From Chromera velia (taxonomy: Eukaryota > Sar > Chromeraceae), in assembly GCA_018398765.1 (NCBI GenBank), contig JAHBMJ010001029.1:53199-117198 (forward strand): 64,000 nt of DNA, written 5' to 3'. The position numbers and the translations under genes are program-made. A model generated the notes under the pieces. It was not told where the DNA came from, did no database searches, and worked only from the letters and a program-made list of their open reading frames with translations. Positions 34,846 through 45,858 of the stretch are shown piece after piece (positions within the stretch are counted from its first letter, which is position 1; each line of letters starts with the position of its first letter).

Positions 34846-35340
34846 GTGGACAAAGAGAGACTGGGACTTCTCCTTGCAGAGCCGTTTTGGAGACGGGCAG
34901 GGGAGCTTTGGGACTTTGCAGAAGTGCTTCAAGTCAGTGAGTCCGTCATTCAATCACTGCATGAGGGGGACGGAACAATCGATCGATCGATCTCTGAATG
35001 GATTGAAAAACAAAGAAGGAAAGAAAGAAAGAAAGAAAGAAAGAAAACGATCAGAAGCAAAGAATGAGGGGGAAAAGGCGTGGAAGGAAACTTCGGAGAA
35101 AGAAAACTCCGATGGAACCCGACCTCAAATTGGACAGAATCGGGGTTCCGGGCAGTCAGAACTGATGAGATCCTTTTCACTGCACCGTTCGACTTCTCCG
35201 TAGGATTCCAAGACGATGAAATTGAGTAGTTGGTTTTTTCGTCTGCCTATTCATATCGACATGCACTCACGCAATGCTGCCCACAAGAGGATCTGAGCAA
35301 TGTCTCTCAGGCTGTGCATGTGGTTGCGTCTCTCTCTGTC

Positions 35341-35385
<45 letters not shown>

Positions 35386-35455
35386 ATCTATCAATCTATC
35401 TATCTATCTATCTATCTAGCTATCTATCTATCTATCTATCTATCTAGTTATCTAT

Positions 35456-35496
<41 letters not shown>

Positions 35497-35522
35497 TCTC
35501 TCTCTCTCTCTTTCTGTCTCTC

Positions 35523-35568
<46 letters not shown>

Positions 35569-35581
35569 TCTCTCCCCCCCC

Positions 35582-35636
<55 letters not shown>

Positions 35637-36160
35637 TGTGTAGATGCATCGTCTGACACCCTCTCTTCTTCTGACCATCTGATGACTGCAGAACCAGCTC
35701 CGAGTCTGCCTACCAGAGTCTGGAGAAGTCAATCGCCCAGAGGCCTCAGGTCGGGGGGGGGGCATTGTGCGTCGATCTAACTGTATGTATGTATTCTGGT
35801 CGGCACACACGTTTCCGCTCTGCTGTGTTTTGTTCACCTCTTGAGGTTGCTTCGAAAGGGAATTTGCTTTTCCGTCTTCGAATTCTGATGTGAGCTTTGC
35901 AGAGCTGGTCGCAAAATTCAACTCGAGAAAGAAAAAACTTATTTTCCAAAAGAGGAAAGACCCTTCAATCCATACATCTTTATGGCTGCGTATCTTCTGT
36001 CTGTTTTCAGGGCGACTTCACGGACCTCTTGGCAAAGGTGCCTGAGAGCCATTCCGAGCTGACGTCCACCCACACGACCACCAAACTCATGAGCGGAGGC
36101 ACGCAAACGGAGACGGTTGTCGTGACGTCCGTAGTCAGGGAAACCAAACCGATGTCTTGA
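31195..36160 (+). CDS. Secretory-pathway protein of unknown function, nine exons
   Basis: Exons read as 31195-31293, 31858-32305, 32352-32605, 33167-33343, 33980-34081, 34486-34547, 34846-34932, 35692-35749 and 36011-36160; total 1,437 nt, 478 residues, with all phases compatible. The N-terminus (MHACMGDCRR then VALLLAASVCVLLAHLADG) is a typical signal peptide; the ATG at 31207 would also serve. The body is hydrophilic with scattered Cys (RVECYG, KKCGAD, HQTCKLYR, NHCFSFVEQC) and ends in a Thr/Ser-rich tail (TSTHTTTKLM). I recognise no domain. The third-exon junction is the weak point: a 46-nt intron (32306-32351) reconciles two overlapping frames, but an indel is an alternative. Introns hold long GTCT, CT and GT repeats touching the splice sites. 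Probably secreted or luminal. Confidence 0.72.
31324..31366. repeat. (TGCC)n microsatellite in first intron
   Basis: About nine TGCC/CTGC units inside the first intron of the secretory-protein gene. Confidence 0.92.
32606..32705. repeat. (GTCT)n microsatellite starting at a splice donor
   Basis: The repeat begins with the donor itself (GAG|gtctgtcagtctgtctg) and runs about 90 bp into the intron. Confidence 0.93.
33305..33463 (+). repeat. Duplicated exon end and donor separated by a fold-back
   Basis: A 41-bp segment containing the last 39 bases of an exon plus its gt donor (33305-33345) recurs with one mismatch at 33423-33463. Between them a perfect 17-bp inverted repeat (33356-33372 and 33406-33422) can form a hairpin. 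Confidence 0.9.
34379..34426 (+). pseudogene. Decayed duplicate of the 34486-34547 exon
   Basis: The segment reading ANRGNEN...YVK in shifted frames resembles the exon encoding ANRGDGNDYVKGK 105 bp downstream, with substitutions and small indels. It lacks a good donor. Confidence 0.6.
34782..34845. repeat. (CT)n(GT)n tract acting as polypyrimidine tract
   Basis: Compound dinucleotide repeat running directly into the acceptor cag before the exon at 34846. Confidence 0.93.
35325..35642. repeat. Compound (CT)n/(CTAT)n/(GT)n microsatellite
   Basis: About 315 bp of nested simple repeats inside the intron before the exon at 35692. Long Ser/Leu/Val/Cys frames here are compositional artefacts. Confidence 0.96.
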
Positions 36161-36479
36161 CTAATTGAAGAGAACGTCGGAGAGAGAGAAACTCAAACAG
36201 AGCGCTAGAGAATAAGGATCAGGGATAGACGCTTTTAAAGATGGCAGAATGAAGCACACATACCCACATGTAGAGAGAGAGAAACGAAGGGTTGCTCAAA
36301 CTTGAAGGGTCGGCTGTCGTATTCAAGAATTGTCTGCCCAGGACGAAGAAGAAGAAGAACAAGAAAAGGAAAAAGGAGAAGAAGAATCACAGCCAACAAC
36401 AGCAATCGAATCGACCCAAGGCAAAGACAGCCGGATTGATGGAAGACAGTCGGGTAGCTCTTCGGCTGATCTAGTTTTT

Positions 36480-37060
36480 TTTCGTATACTTGATTCGATT
36501 TATGATTACTTAAACTTAATTCCATTGCACATTTTGCACTTAAAACTTTGTTTTAACCAAGGTCATTCAAAGTGTTGAAACTGTTACACTTATAAAAAAA
36601 AAATAAAGTACTTTATCATTAGTTTATATTTATACACAAATATATAGTCATGTATTCTTTAAATTTGATTATTCTATATTATCATAATTTATCATACACT
36701 GGCACAGCTATTTTATAATACAGGAAGCTTAATCATTGAATTATCCTACACACCGCGGTTAAAAAAAAAACGAAAGAGTAAATTAATTAAAGGTATTAAA
36801 ATTAAACTTTTAAGTTATAGGACCAGCTTATTGCCTAGCTTATTGCCAGACAATGCCAGCCTTTAATATAGAATAAACAGTTACTGTAAGTTTTTTTTTA
36901 AATATGAAATTATATGCATTCATACGCAATATAACTGTAAGCCTAGCTGCAAGCACAATATTATAACAACTGTGCTAATTATAACTAGTTGGCATTATTG
37001 TCTAATTTGATACAAGGGATGTGAAATTGGTTTGGCACTGGGGCTAAGCCAAAAATGACC
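36480..37060. other. AT-rich intergenic island
   Basis: About 580 bp of AT-rich sequence after the secretory-protein gene, with a short internal direct repeat (tagcttattgcc twice near 36836). No gene seen. Confidence 0.8.
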
Positions 37061-37226
37061 TAGTGACTGGCTGATTGACTGAACGGTGCGGCCATCGCGC
37101 AGTATGCCGTCATGAAGTTATCGATGAGAACCGGGTCTCCCTTTTGCCAACCCAGCTACTCTGGTGATGAGGTCAGAGTGGTTCTCTAGCTACGAATTTC
37201 TCAAGTCTTTGGTGCCTCTCCGCATG

Positions 37227-38458
37227 TTACTGTGTCCCTTGAACCACAAGTCTTCCCGACACAAGGAAATCCTCAGCTACAACGGGCGCATTCTGCACCT
37301 GCCACACCCGAACCCCAGAGACGGAAGGCTCCCCCCTAAACGGATGGGTGTAGGTCACATCAACATCCCACTGTCCTGATTTGCAGTTGCGCGCTTGAGC
37401 TAGGGTCTTCATGACGACAACTGTACTGGGCGGTCTCCCAAAATGTGGCATCCTCATGCAGGGTCTGACTGCATGAATTCTTTCATATATACAGACCATT
37501 TGGGGGAAGAAAGTCTGCATGTGTAGGAATGGAAGGCCTGCTCTTGTATATATGAAGTGCATGGATTTGGGCCTCAGGAACGAAAAAGGCCGGCGGAGGT
37601 GTTCAGTGTGCCAGAAGTTCCCCCGCTGTTTGGACCCCTTTTTGCCGTCATTCGATAGCACCAGACGTGTCTCCAGCAGATCCCTCGTTCTGCGAGGGCG
37701 TGGCTGCCACCAATGCGGCCGGAGGGTGCCGAAATCTGCTCGAATGTGCGTGTCGGCATCAAGCTTTTGACCGGGCACCTTGAGAATCTCACTAGAAATC
37801 TCATGGTGCACTGCCGCCTCCTCTAGCCACTCCTTCAGTCCCTCTACTCGTCGGAGTGCGTCCAAAATCACCAAACCCCCTGACCCTTTGTCAGACTCCT
37901 TAGAGATCAGAGAGGCGCCATGCATGTGCATGCTCCCTTCCATGCAGTGGCTGCAACTCCAGTCTGAAGGGAACTCTCCAGACCTTGAGGAGCCTCACGC
38001 TGCTCAGGACACGTTTGTGCTCTGCGCCCATTCTGCAGCTGCTCGTCTACAGAGGGAGAGGATAGGCTTTGGGTCTGTCGAAAGAGCACAAATCAAAAAG
38101 AGACGCATCAAACAACGGCATGCATGCATGAATCAAACCACTGCATGGCAGGCACTTCCACGCGGACACTGTATCTGGCGGTGGGCTCAACAGAATTGAA
38201 TTCGAGTCGCACCAGTACATTCCGTTCTGACCGTTGCTCTGACAAGTCACGACTCATTGGACTAATTTCTGCCATGAAATGCGTGTGAGTCACCGAGGGA
38301 CATCCGAGAGACGCCTTTGCATGCATGCCTTTGCAAGTCAGTCTGAGTGACTGTCTCAAGTTGACAATCATGCATTGAAGGCGGCCCATGCGCATATATA
38401 CGGGATACACCCAACCAGTTGGGTGAGTGCCTCGGGGGGCCATTTAGGGGGTCAGCCA
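37227..38458 (-). CDS. Possible multi-exon protein of unknown function
   Basis: Coding-like minus-strand blocks are 38458-38110 (containing MAEISPMSRDLSEQRSERN and VLVRLEFNSVEPTARYSVRV), about 37995-37780 (LVILDALRRVEGLKEWLEE) and 37430-37227 (WDVDVTYTHPFRGEPSVSG and VRVWQVQNAPVVAEDF, then stop). Acceptor- and donor-like sites lie between, but I cannot join them in a consistent phase, so borders and start are unreliable. No family recognised. A single large exon at 37227-37943 is the alternative. Confidence 0.33.
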
Positions 38459-39115
38459 TAATTTGATTGCATGATGAAAACCATCAGGGGCTTGGGCATG
38501 TCTTGCCTGCAATGCATGCATGGGCAAAAGGCGGGGGCCACGGCACCGTGCGCAAAATATGCTTTTCGGGACCGCGCATGAACACATATGCAATTAACTC
38601 CGTGCGAGTTACTTGAGGGGCACGTATCATGAAGAGCAAAGTATGTATCGATCGATGCATGCAAGAATACCCGATTAATTATAGTGGAAATGACGCACGC
38701 GCAGTGACGCACGCACGTCGAGATCCGATTTCTGCCGCATATTTAAGCGTTACATCGATCTCCCCCCCCAAAATTTGAAGAGCGCGATATGCGACTGCGT
38801 GCGTTCTCAGGGCCTCTCGGCTGAGCCCAGCAAAGCTGAGCTGCCCCCCGAGGCGATACATTGTGCTCATGCGCGTGCTCTGTTATATATATAGAGAGAG
38901 AGAGAGATGCCTTCAAAGCCGATTATTCAATTGTAGAGAAGCCGATTATAGTGTGAGCGCGCGTGCCAGCTTGTGGGGCACTTACACGAATTACACCCGA
39001 CGACATATATATATATATATATACAGAGGAGTTTTTTTTTTTCTCATACATGCATGCATATATATATATATATATATAAGAAATTTAATTCGTCTGACAT
39101 GCATGCATGCAGTTC
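38110..39115. promoter_or_regulatory. Cluster of TGCATGCA-type palindromes upstream of the 39.4-kb gene
   Basis: GCATGCATGC-like palindromes occur near 38120, 38325, 38510, 38655, 39052 and 39100, with (AT)n tracts at 39003-39023 and 39058-39078. TGCATGC(A) is a known recognition motif of AP2 factors in apicomplexans; a regulatory role here is inference. Confidence 0.4.
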
Positions 39116-39439
39116 TGACACGATTGCATGGAAATTAAAACTCCTTTCACCACTTAACTGGATCCTTTTTTTCTTTCTTCAACTGGATGATTTGAGTGAC
39201 CGGCAGAGACATTCATTTCTACAGAGCATCTAATCGAGCCACCTACCGATTGAGAGGATTCGAAGCACACCAGTGCCACCTGCGTTTGGAATTAAGAGAC
39301 TGTTTCCCAAAATTTGTTTCGATGACAAGTGGAGAAGGAAAGCTTTGCCATGCGTGTTCAGACTGGAAAGATGCATCCGAATCCTTGTCTACATATATGT
39401 GTGTGTCATGGGTGGTCTGATAAAGCTGTGACCGCATCA

Positions 39440-41429
39440 ATGAGGCGAAAGACACTTTTTCTTTCTGCATGTATTTTGGCGGTGTGCTGGGAGACGGCGT
39501 GCACCCAGAATTGCAGCATGAGTCCCGAAATTGTCTGTGCATCCTTGTTCGGGGGGCAGCCTTACCTCCGACCTCCATGTGACGGTAGCAAGGAGTGTGC
39601 CACTTACAGGAGGATCAGAGAGTCCCCTGAAACATGGGCACACGCACTCCAACGGGCAGAGAACGGACTTGGCTCACATGCCATTTGTGCAGAGCTTGTG
39701 AAGCCAGGCAAGGAGGCCTTTTTCTGTCCCCCCAAAGACAGTTTTATTAAGAAGACGGCCTCACGGACGTACAGGCACTGCGGGGAGTGCACCTCAGTTC
39801 TCTCCAAGTTCAGAGCTCCCGTTTCCTCCAGCTCATGCGACCCAACACAGTGCCCCCAGACGTTCGGTCTGTGTCTGCAGATTGAAGAGAAGATACACGC
39901 ACACATGCAGTCCACAGGTCAACCTATGCAAGCAGAGGCGTGCAGCACTTTGTTTAAGCGAGATGACCCCTACATGATTGCGCAGTACTACCTCAAGGCC
40001 CACACAGCGCGTGCGTCAGAGAACTGCAACGTCCTGCAGGCTTATTACGAAACGCACGCGAGCAGGAAGCACTTCTGGTCCAAGCTGCTTGGACAGGAGA
40101 CGAAATTGGATGAGGAGGACAGGCGAGAGAGCTTCCAGACGATTCCGGAAGATTTGAAGGAAGTGGTCGCGACATTCGAGCCAGACGGTCTCGATGCGCT
40201 TATGCTCAGTCCCGCCTTCATGAACAAACTACAGCAGGAGAAGCCGGCTTATTTTACCCGTCTGGCTGCAGCGCCTGAGATCCTCCTGGTGTCCGACCTT
40301 GCCTACGGCACGACGACGTCGAAAGACTCAAAGGCGGGTGTGGCGATCATTCACATGGCAGAGGCCATGCAGGCCCTTCAGGCGAGGGAAAGGAGATGGA
40401 CACAAAGCGTGGCTGGTGTGTTGCGCTTCTGCTCTGAGGCGAGGAGGGGGCTGACGGCTGCGGGTACCGTGACGTCCGTGGGCTCAGTGCTGCCTTCTGA
40501 TGCACTGAGGCTCCGGGATGAGAAGTTGAGGGAAGGGGAGGAAACGTTGAAAAGGTTCCAGAAAGCAGACGGAACCTTTGAGGCAGACAGGGGGTAGGTT
40601 GACGAAAATGTGTGTGCTTGTGGAAAGGCAGTTTTCGATGTGTTGATGAGTGAAGAGCATTCAGCCCTGAGTTCTCTGATAATCTGTTCTTGAATGAGCT
40701 TCACTTCTCTCCTGCCGAGTTGTTTTCTCGTCCCTGCTTCACAGTCGAATCAATTTGAGTGCTTTCGAAGTTACCATTGTCAATTGATTAAGTGAAGCAA
40801 GCGAAGCGTGTGGTGAATTGGTTGATTCCTGCCGGCCTGCCTGCCTGCCTGCCTGCCTGCAGATTTGAGCATGCCCACGTTTGGTTCTCCACTCAGTTCG
40901 CCAAGCCGTCTTTTGTGGTGGACCTCGAGGGCCTGAGGGGGGCAGTGGAGAAGACGATGGCAGCCCTGGGGACGGCCCTAGACAGCAAGTCAGACAGGCT
41001 GTACGATGAACTGGCCCCAGTGACACATGAGGGGAAGGTGAGGAAGAAGTATGAGGGGGACAGGGGAAATGAGGGGGAAGAGAAGAGGGAGGGTGCTTTG
41101 TCTTTATTCAGGTGGATGGAAGAGAAGCGAAAAGGGAGACGAGAAAAGAAACTATTGAAGGAGGCATTGAAAGACATTGAGAGTGTGCACTTGGACATCC
41201 AGATCCAGTTGCAGTATGCAAAGAGCGCGCTTCTACAGGTAAAGACCGAGCTACACGAGATTGTGTATCAGACTCTCAGGCCACTCTGTTATGACGAGGA
41301 GAACGGCGGGGATCCCTGTCCGGAGACCCCCCACAGAGACGGGAGCGCGCTTCGAGGAATTGCAACAGCGGCAAGGGTCCTCAACTGGCGCCTCAAGGCA
41401 AGTGGGGGTGATACGGCTTGACCGCTCTT

Positions 41430-41465
<36 letters not shown>

Positions 41466-42412
41466 ATACACACACATACATGTATGCACATGAATATGTA
41501 TTGTGGTTGGAGTTTTCCCCCATCTGTCTTTTACCCTGAACTTACTTTTGCCATGAAATCAATTGAGTTTGCCTGTTCGTGCCCCTGTCTCTCCGTGTGT
41601 CTGCGGGACTCTGGCGGGCCGCAAGGGTTATACGCAAACCAAGAAAGGCCTCTTTCCCTTCTACGAAAACGATGAATGAAGTCTGGAAAAGTCTTCGACC
41701 GATCCTGTGATTGTCCCTGCAGATCAGCATACCCTTGGTCGATTCATTCCGCTCTTCACTGTTCTGTCTCTATCAGTTTCGCATCAGATCAGAGTATCAT
41801 GCATGCAATCCATTCGAGTGAGCGCAGGTGCTGGAAGTCACAGAGCCCAGACACCACGTCGCGGACGAGTGGAGCTCCTTCTCGAAGGACCTCGTGCCCT
41901 TCCTGCAGAAGACAGAAGAGAAAGTCGACAGCTTCCACAGATTGACTGTGGAGACGCTTGGGTTGATTCAGCAGGGCATAGAGGAGCTATCGGCAGAGTG
42001 GGACCTGGCAGTGACACAGGGGGTGGACTTGATGGAGGCCTTGAAGGAGTGGGTCCGGGCAGAGAGTGCAGGGGCACGGTCGGTCTCGAAACTCCAATCA
42101 GTCCTCAGCGGGAAGTTTGATGAGTACATCTCACAGCTGGTAAGGCTGCATGAGCTTTCCGTCATATTCTCTAAAGGGAACACAGGCAGCTTCTCTGAGG
42201 TGAACACCGCAACGCTGTGGGTTGTCGCCTTGCACAGATTCGAGAAGAGCCTGGAGGCAATCAATGGATTTTTGGTTGACTGGCCTAACGACCTGGCCGC
42301 CCTTTTTCCAGAACAAGACACTGGCATGGTGGTGTCCAAGGTGGCAGGATTAGCCAAGGCTGTCTCAAATATACAAGAAGACTTTGCAGCCATCGAAAAG
42401 ATTCAAAGCTAA
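39440..42412 (+). CDS. Secretory-pathway protein with Cys-rich N-terminus and helical C-terminus, unknown function
   Basis: Three exons, 39440-40593, 40863-41397 and 41828-42412; 757 residues, phases 2 and 0. The ATG at 39440 begins a signal peptide (RRKTLFLSACILAVCW followed by ETACTQ); an upstream in-frame ATG at 39329 would bury it. The first 170 residues hold many Cys in paired spacing (CxMSPEIVC, PPCDGSKEC, HCGEC, CDPTQCPQTFGLC). The rest is mainly amphipathic helix (long Glu/Lys/Leu stretches, e.g. LLKEALKDIESVHLD and VEKTMAALGTALDSK), like extracellular coiled-coil proteins. Intron 2 uses a GC donor (AAG|gcaagt). Intron 1 ends in a (TGCC)n tract just before its acceptor. A basic Glu/Arg/Lys-rich insert (41038-41111) could be a retained intron. 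No family recognised; probably secreted or surface. Confidence 0.82.
41430..41482. repeat. (CA)n microsatellite in intron 2
   Basis: CA dinucleotide tract about 30 bp downstream of the GC splice donor at 41398. Confidence 0.93.
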
Positions 42413-42419
42413 ACAGTAA

Positions 42420-43160
42420 GTCAAAATATGCACAACACTTTTTGAATTAAGACTATTTAAGTGTTAGCTAGTAGTAAACTCCAAACATATGATTCAGATA
42501 TGAATTGTATATATTCCTATAGCTAAATACTAAATTTTTTAGAAATTCCTTCACTAGTTCCATGAGTAGTTATGAGTAGTTTTAAGTTGATCTACTAGCT
42601 TTATTTCTACAGTTTGGTAAGGAGACTATAAAAATAAAATTTTTGTTTAATAAAATTTTGTACACTTCTAGGTATAACTTTGCAGTGCATGGTAGAGGCA
42701 TACTGCTGATTATATAACTACTAACTAGTTATGTATACATGTAATAAACTAGATAACAACCTGCTATTTAAGGCTTTTTTTTCGTTTATATAAAACCTAT
42801 GCTAGTTGCTCTATAAAATCGATCATTTGCTTGTTAAATTAAGTAAATTTTTACTAAGTTAGTGCTAAAATAATTTTTGAAGTTTATTCTTCCGAGTTTG
42901 TTTTATCTATTTCTGTTCTAAATAATTAAGATAAAAAATGTACTGTATTATGTACAAATCTCGCTTACAGACCAGCTCACTAGCCAGCTCATATAGATGC
43001 TATCATAGGTGCTAGACTGCTCATAAAAATCGTAGTAATCTAAATAAATTCTGATTATGTTTTTGAACTGTATTCAGATCAAGATAAGCTTATACAGTAA
43101 TGCATTCTTTATAGGACTGAATATAGGTTTGGTGGCGTTCTCATTCCTTGTCAGCCTTCC
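42420..43160. other. AT-rich intergenic island
   Basis: About 700 bp of AT-rich sequence directly after the stop codon at 42412; no gene seen. Beyond it, 43160-43870 holds a GAAG microsatellite (about 43664-43690) and no supported gene. Confidence 0.75.
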
Positions 43161-43876
43161 ATGATGGTTGTATTTGAATATACGATTTATCAACGCATCT
43201 GGCAACGCATCAAGCTTGAATTCCGAGTCCTCCGGGGCCGCTCCTCCTCCCCGTATTCCGCCCAATCTGTTCATACCACACGTTCCCTCCGTCCTCCATC
43301 CCTGTTTTAAACGAAATCCGCCAGTCCCTCAAGCTTCACCATTGCTGACCGACCTAGTGACCGACTTCCAGCAGACCAAGTAGTGAAAGAACCATCGCCC
43401 AGCTACATGTGCGCGTGCAAGCGATGAATTTCTGCTATTGAAGAGTCTGCTGGTTGACGTTCCCCGAAGCCCTCTGCGCGCCTCCCTGCGGTCTCCGGGT
43501 GCTGGCGGGGGGGGGGTAGGGGGATTCAGAGACGGAGGTGGGCGTTGCAGGAGGGTGTGACTCTGGGGATCCTGTTGCTGCGCTGCCCTCTGAGCGCGCT
43601 CCGATCATCCCCCAGTGGGTGCGTGCAGCACCGAGGTCGTCAATGCATTCATTCTCTGCACACAGGAAGGAAGGAAGGAAGGAAGGAAGGAATGGAGTGG
43701 GGGGACGAAGACACAGACCCGGGAAGAGCCAGGGGCGTCAGCTTAAGCAGGTTCCCCAGAACTTGCTGAAGAAGGAAACGAAGAAAATCAAAACGCTGCA
43801 ACGAAAATTCGCCGACGGGTGAAAAGACACTCCTGCATAGATGGCCCGTGCGTGCAAAGACTGAGGGGGACGCTCT

Positions 43877-45101
43877 CTAGAAAGAAGGAAGGAGCAGCGG
43901 TGAAAGGAAAGGGAGAAAGGAGGGCAATTTGCGGAAAGTACGGAGAAGGAACGAGAGAGGCAAGTAGGGTGGGAGGCCGCGACGAGCAGGGACACTGAAG
44001 GGAAAAACGAAATGATCGAGAAGCTGATTTCCCTCATCCGTCCCCTCGTGCTGACCCTCTGCCATGCACACAGCGCATTCGAACATTTCCACCGACACGC
44101 GCGCACTCGCAGGGACCCACAACAGGGTTCGTGTCACTCTGGTGCCAGCGGCAGGGGTGACGTGAGAGTTGCTTGTGGAGGAACTAGCCTCTGGCGAGAC
44201 CGTCACTGTCAGTTCATGCACCAAATCGAGGGGAGACACGTCGGGACACGAAAGGGCTTGCAACCTTGGCAGATCTTTCACAACGCTGAGAGCGGGGTGC
44301 ACCTCTGCGGCCTTGAACCTTCGTAGCCCGCCTGCCCTCAGTCTGATTGTGCGGGCTGGGTGGGTGTGAGAGGCTGGGCCCCTGTCTGCGGAAGGTCCCG
44401 ATATGAGGACCCGAGTGATCAGTGTTGTCTGTCTGCTGCTTTGTGCTCTCTTTGTGTTTCGGCTGTGCGGATCTAGAGGGGGTGCTCCCTCAGGGAACAG
44501 ATCATCGAGGCCGTCTACCTCTTCGTCTTCGTCGAAAGCAGATCCAGCGATGCCCTCACGGAGATGACGAAACTCAAGGAAAGCGCTGAACCTAGAGGGG
44601 GCCCCGGCATCCCCATTCTGAGACTCTCGGAGTGGGCCCGCAGACCCCCAGAGCATCTCACAACAGGGAGACATGGCTTTCCATATGGGGGTAGGGGCCC
44701 CTTTGGCCTTTACTGTCGTGCCAGGGAAGGTCTTTATGAACAGCTGTCCTGCAGGAAAGATACACCAAGGAAGAACGAAGAGAAGCGATGCACGGGTCGA
44801 AAGAAGAGAAAAGAAAAATGAACAAACGAATGACCAGTCGGCAGGAAAGAGAGGACCCCGGCAGAGCGGGGGGGATCTAGATGATCCTTTGCTCTATGGA
44901 GAAACATCTCAGGATTCCTTGCTGAATCAAGACCTGCGTACTCGAGAGGAGCACGCTGGGCAGATTGCCCTCGCGTACCTGTCCCCTTAATTCCCATCAG
45001 TTTGTCAATTTGACTGACCCTTTCCGAGTTCCATCTCTGTTCGTTCCCCCTCTCTGGCCCTCTGCAGAGGATAGACCAGCTCCTCTAATGTGTCCTCGTG
45101 G

Positions 45102-45149
<48 letters not shown>

Positions 45150-45200
45150 AAGAGAGGGAAAGAGAGAGAAAGACAAAGGGGGGAAGGGGGAGAGAGAGGG

Positions 45201-45242
<42 letters not shown>

Positions 45243-45821
45243 CAGAGAGAGAGGTACACACAGAGGAAAGAAGAGAGGGAATGAGGCACGATGAAGCAAC
45301 ATCCAGCTCTTCTTACATATGCAGAAACAAGCACGATGGAATCCTTTCCATGCAGAACAGGCCTCTGAAGATGTTCCAGTTTCAAGAGAAGTGGGAACAC
45401 AAGAAAAAGAGGCAGAGGTAGAGACAGACTACATCTTAGACTAGCAGTCTACAGAATGCATGCCTGAGAAAGAACAAAGCAGGGCATGCATGCAGCCACG
45501 CGACGTACCGACCGACTGACCCGACGAAGAGAATTCCAGAGGAAGGTCAGGCCACGTCACAGTACTCAACCCGAGGTCTGCCTTTGTTGCCATCATCAGG
45601 CTGAGGGAAGTCAGGCCAGAGTCCAGACGAGTACGCAGAACCTCCAAAGCAGCCAGGCGGCCCTCTCCACCCAGCATCCTCTGGAAGCGCAAAATCATCT
45701 GCAGATGAAGGAAGGAAGAAACATACACATTCAAGAAATCATCCGTCTAGCGGTACATTGACACACGCATACACTCTCTCTTTGTCTCTCTCTCTCTCTC
45801 TCTCTCACGCACACTCACACT

Positions 45822-45858
<37 letters not shown>

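Noticed and set aside
35230-35643. 137-codon frame with Val-Cys runs
   Set aside because: Encoded by (GT)n/(CT)n repeats inside an intron.
35444-35659. CRISPR-like or satellite array suspicion from regular repeats
   Set aside because: Only di- and tetranucleotide microsatellites without spacers; the genome is eukaryotic.
43074-43274. Small minus-strand frame (KLDALPDALINRIFKYN...)
   Set aside because: Helix-like but short, isolated at the edge of an AT-rich island, without splice partners.
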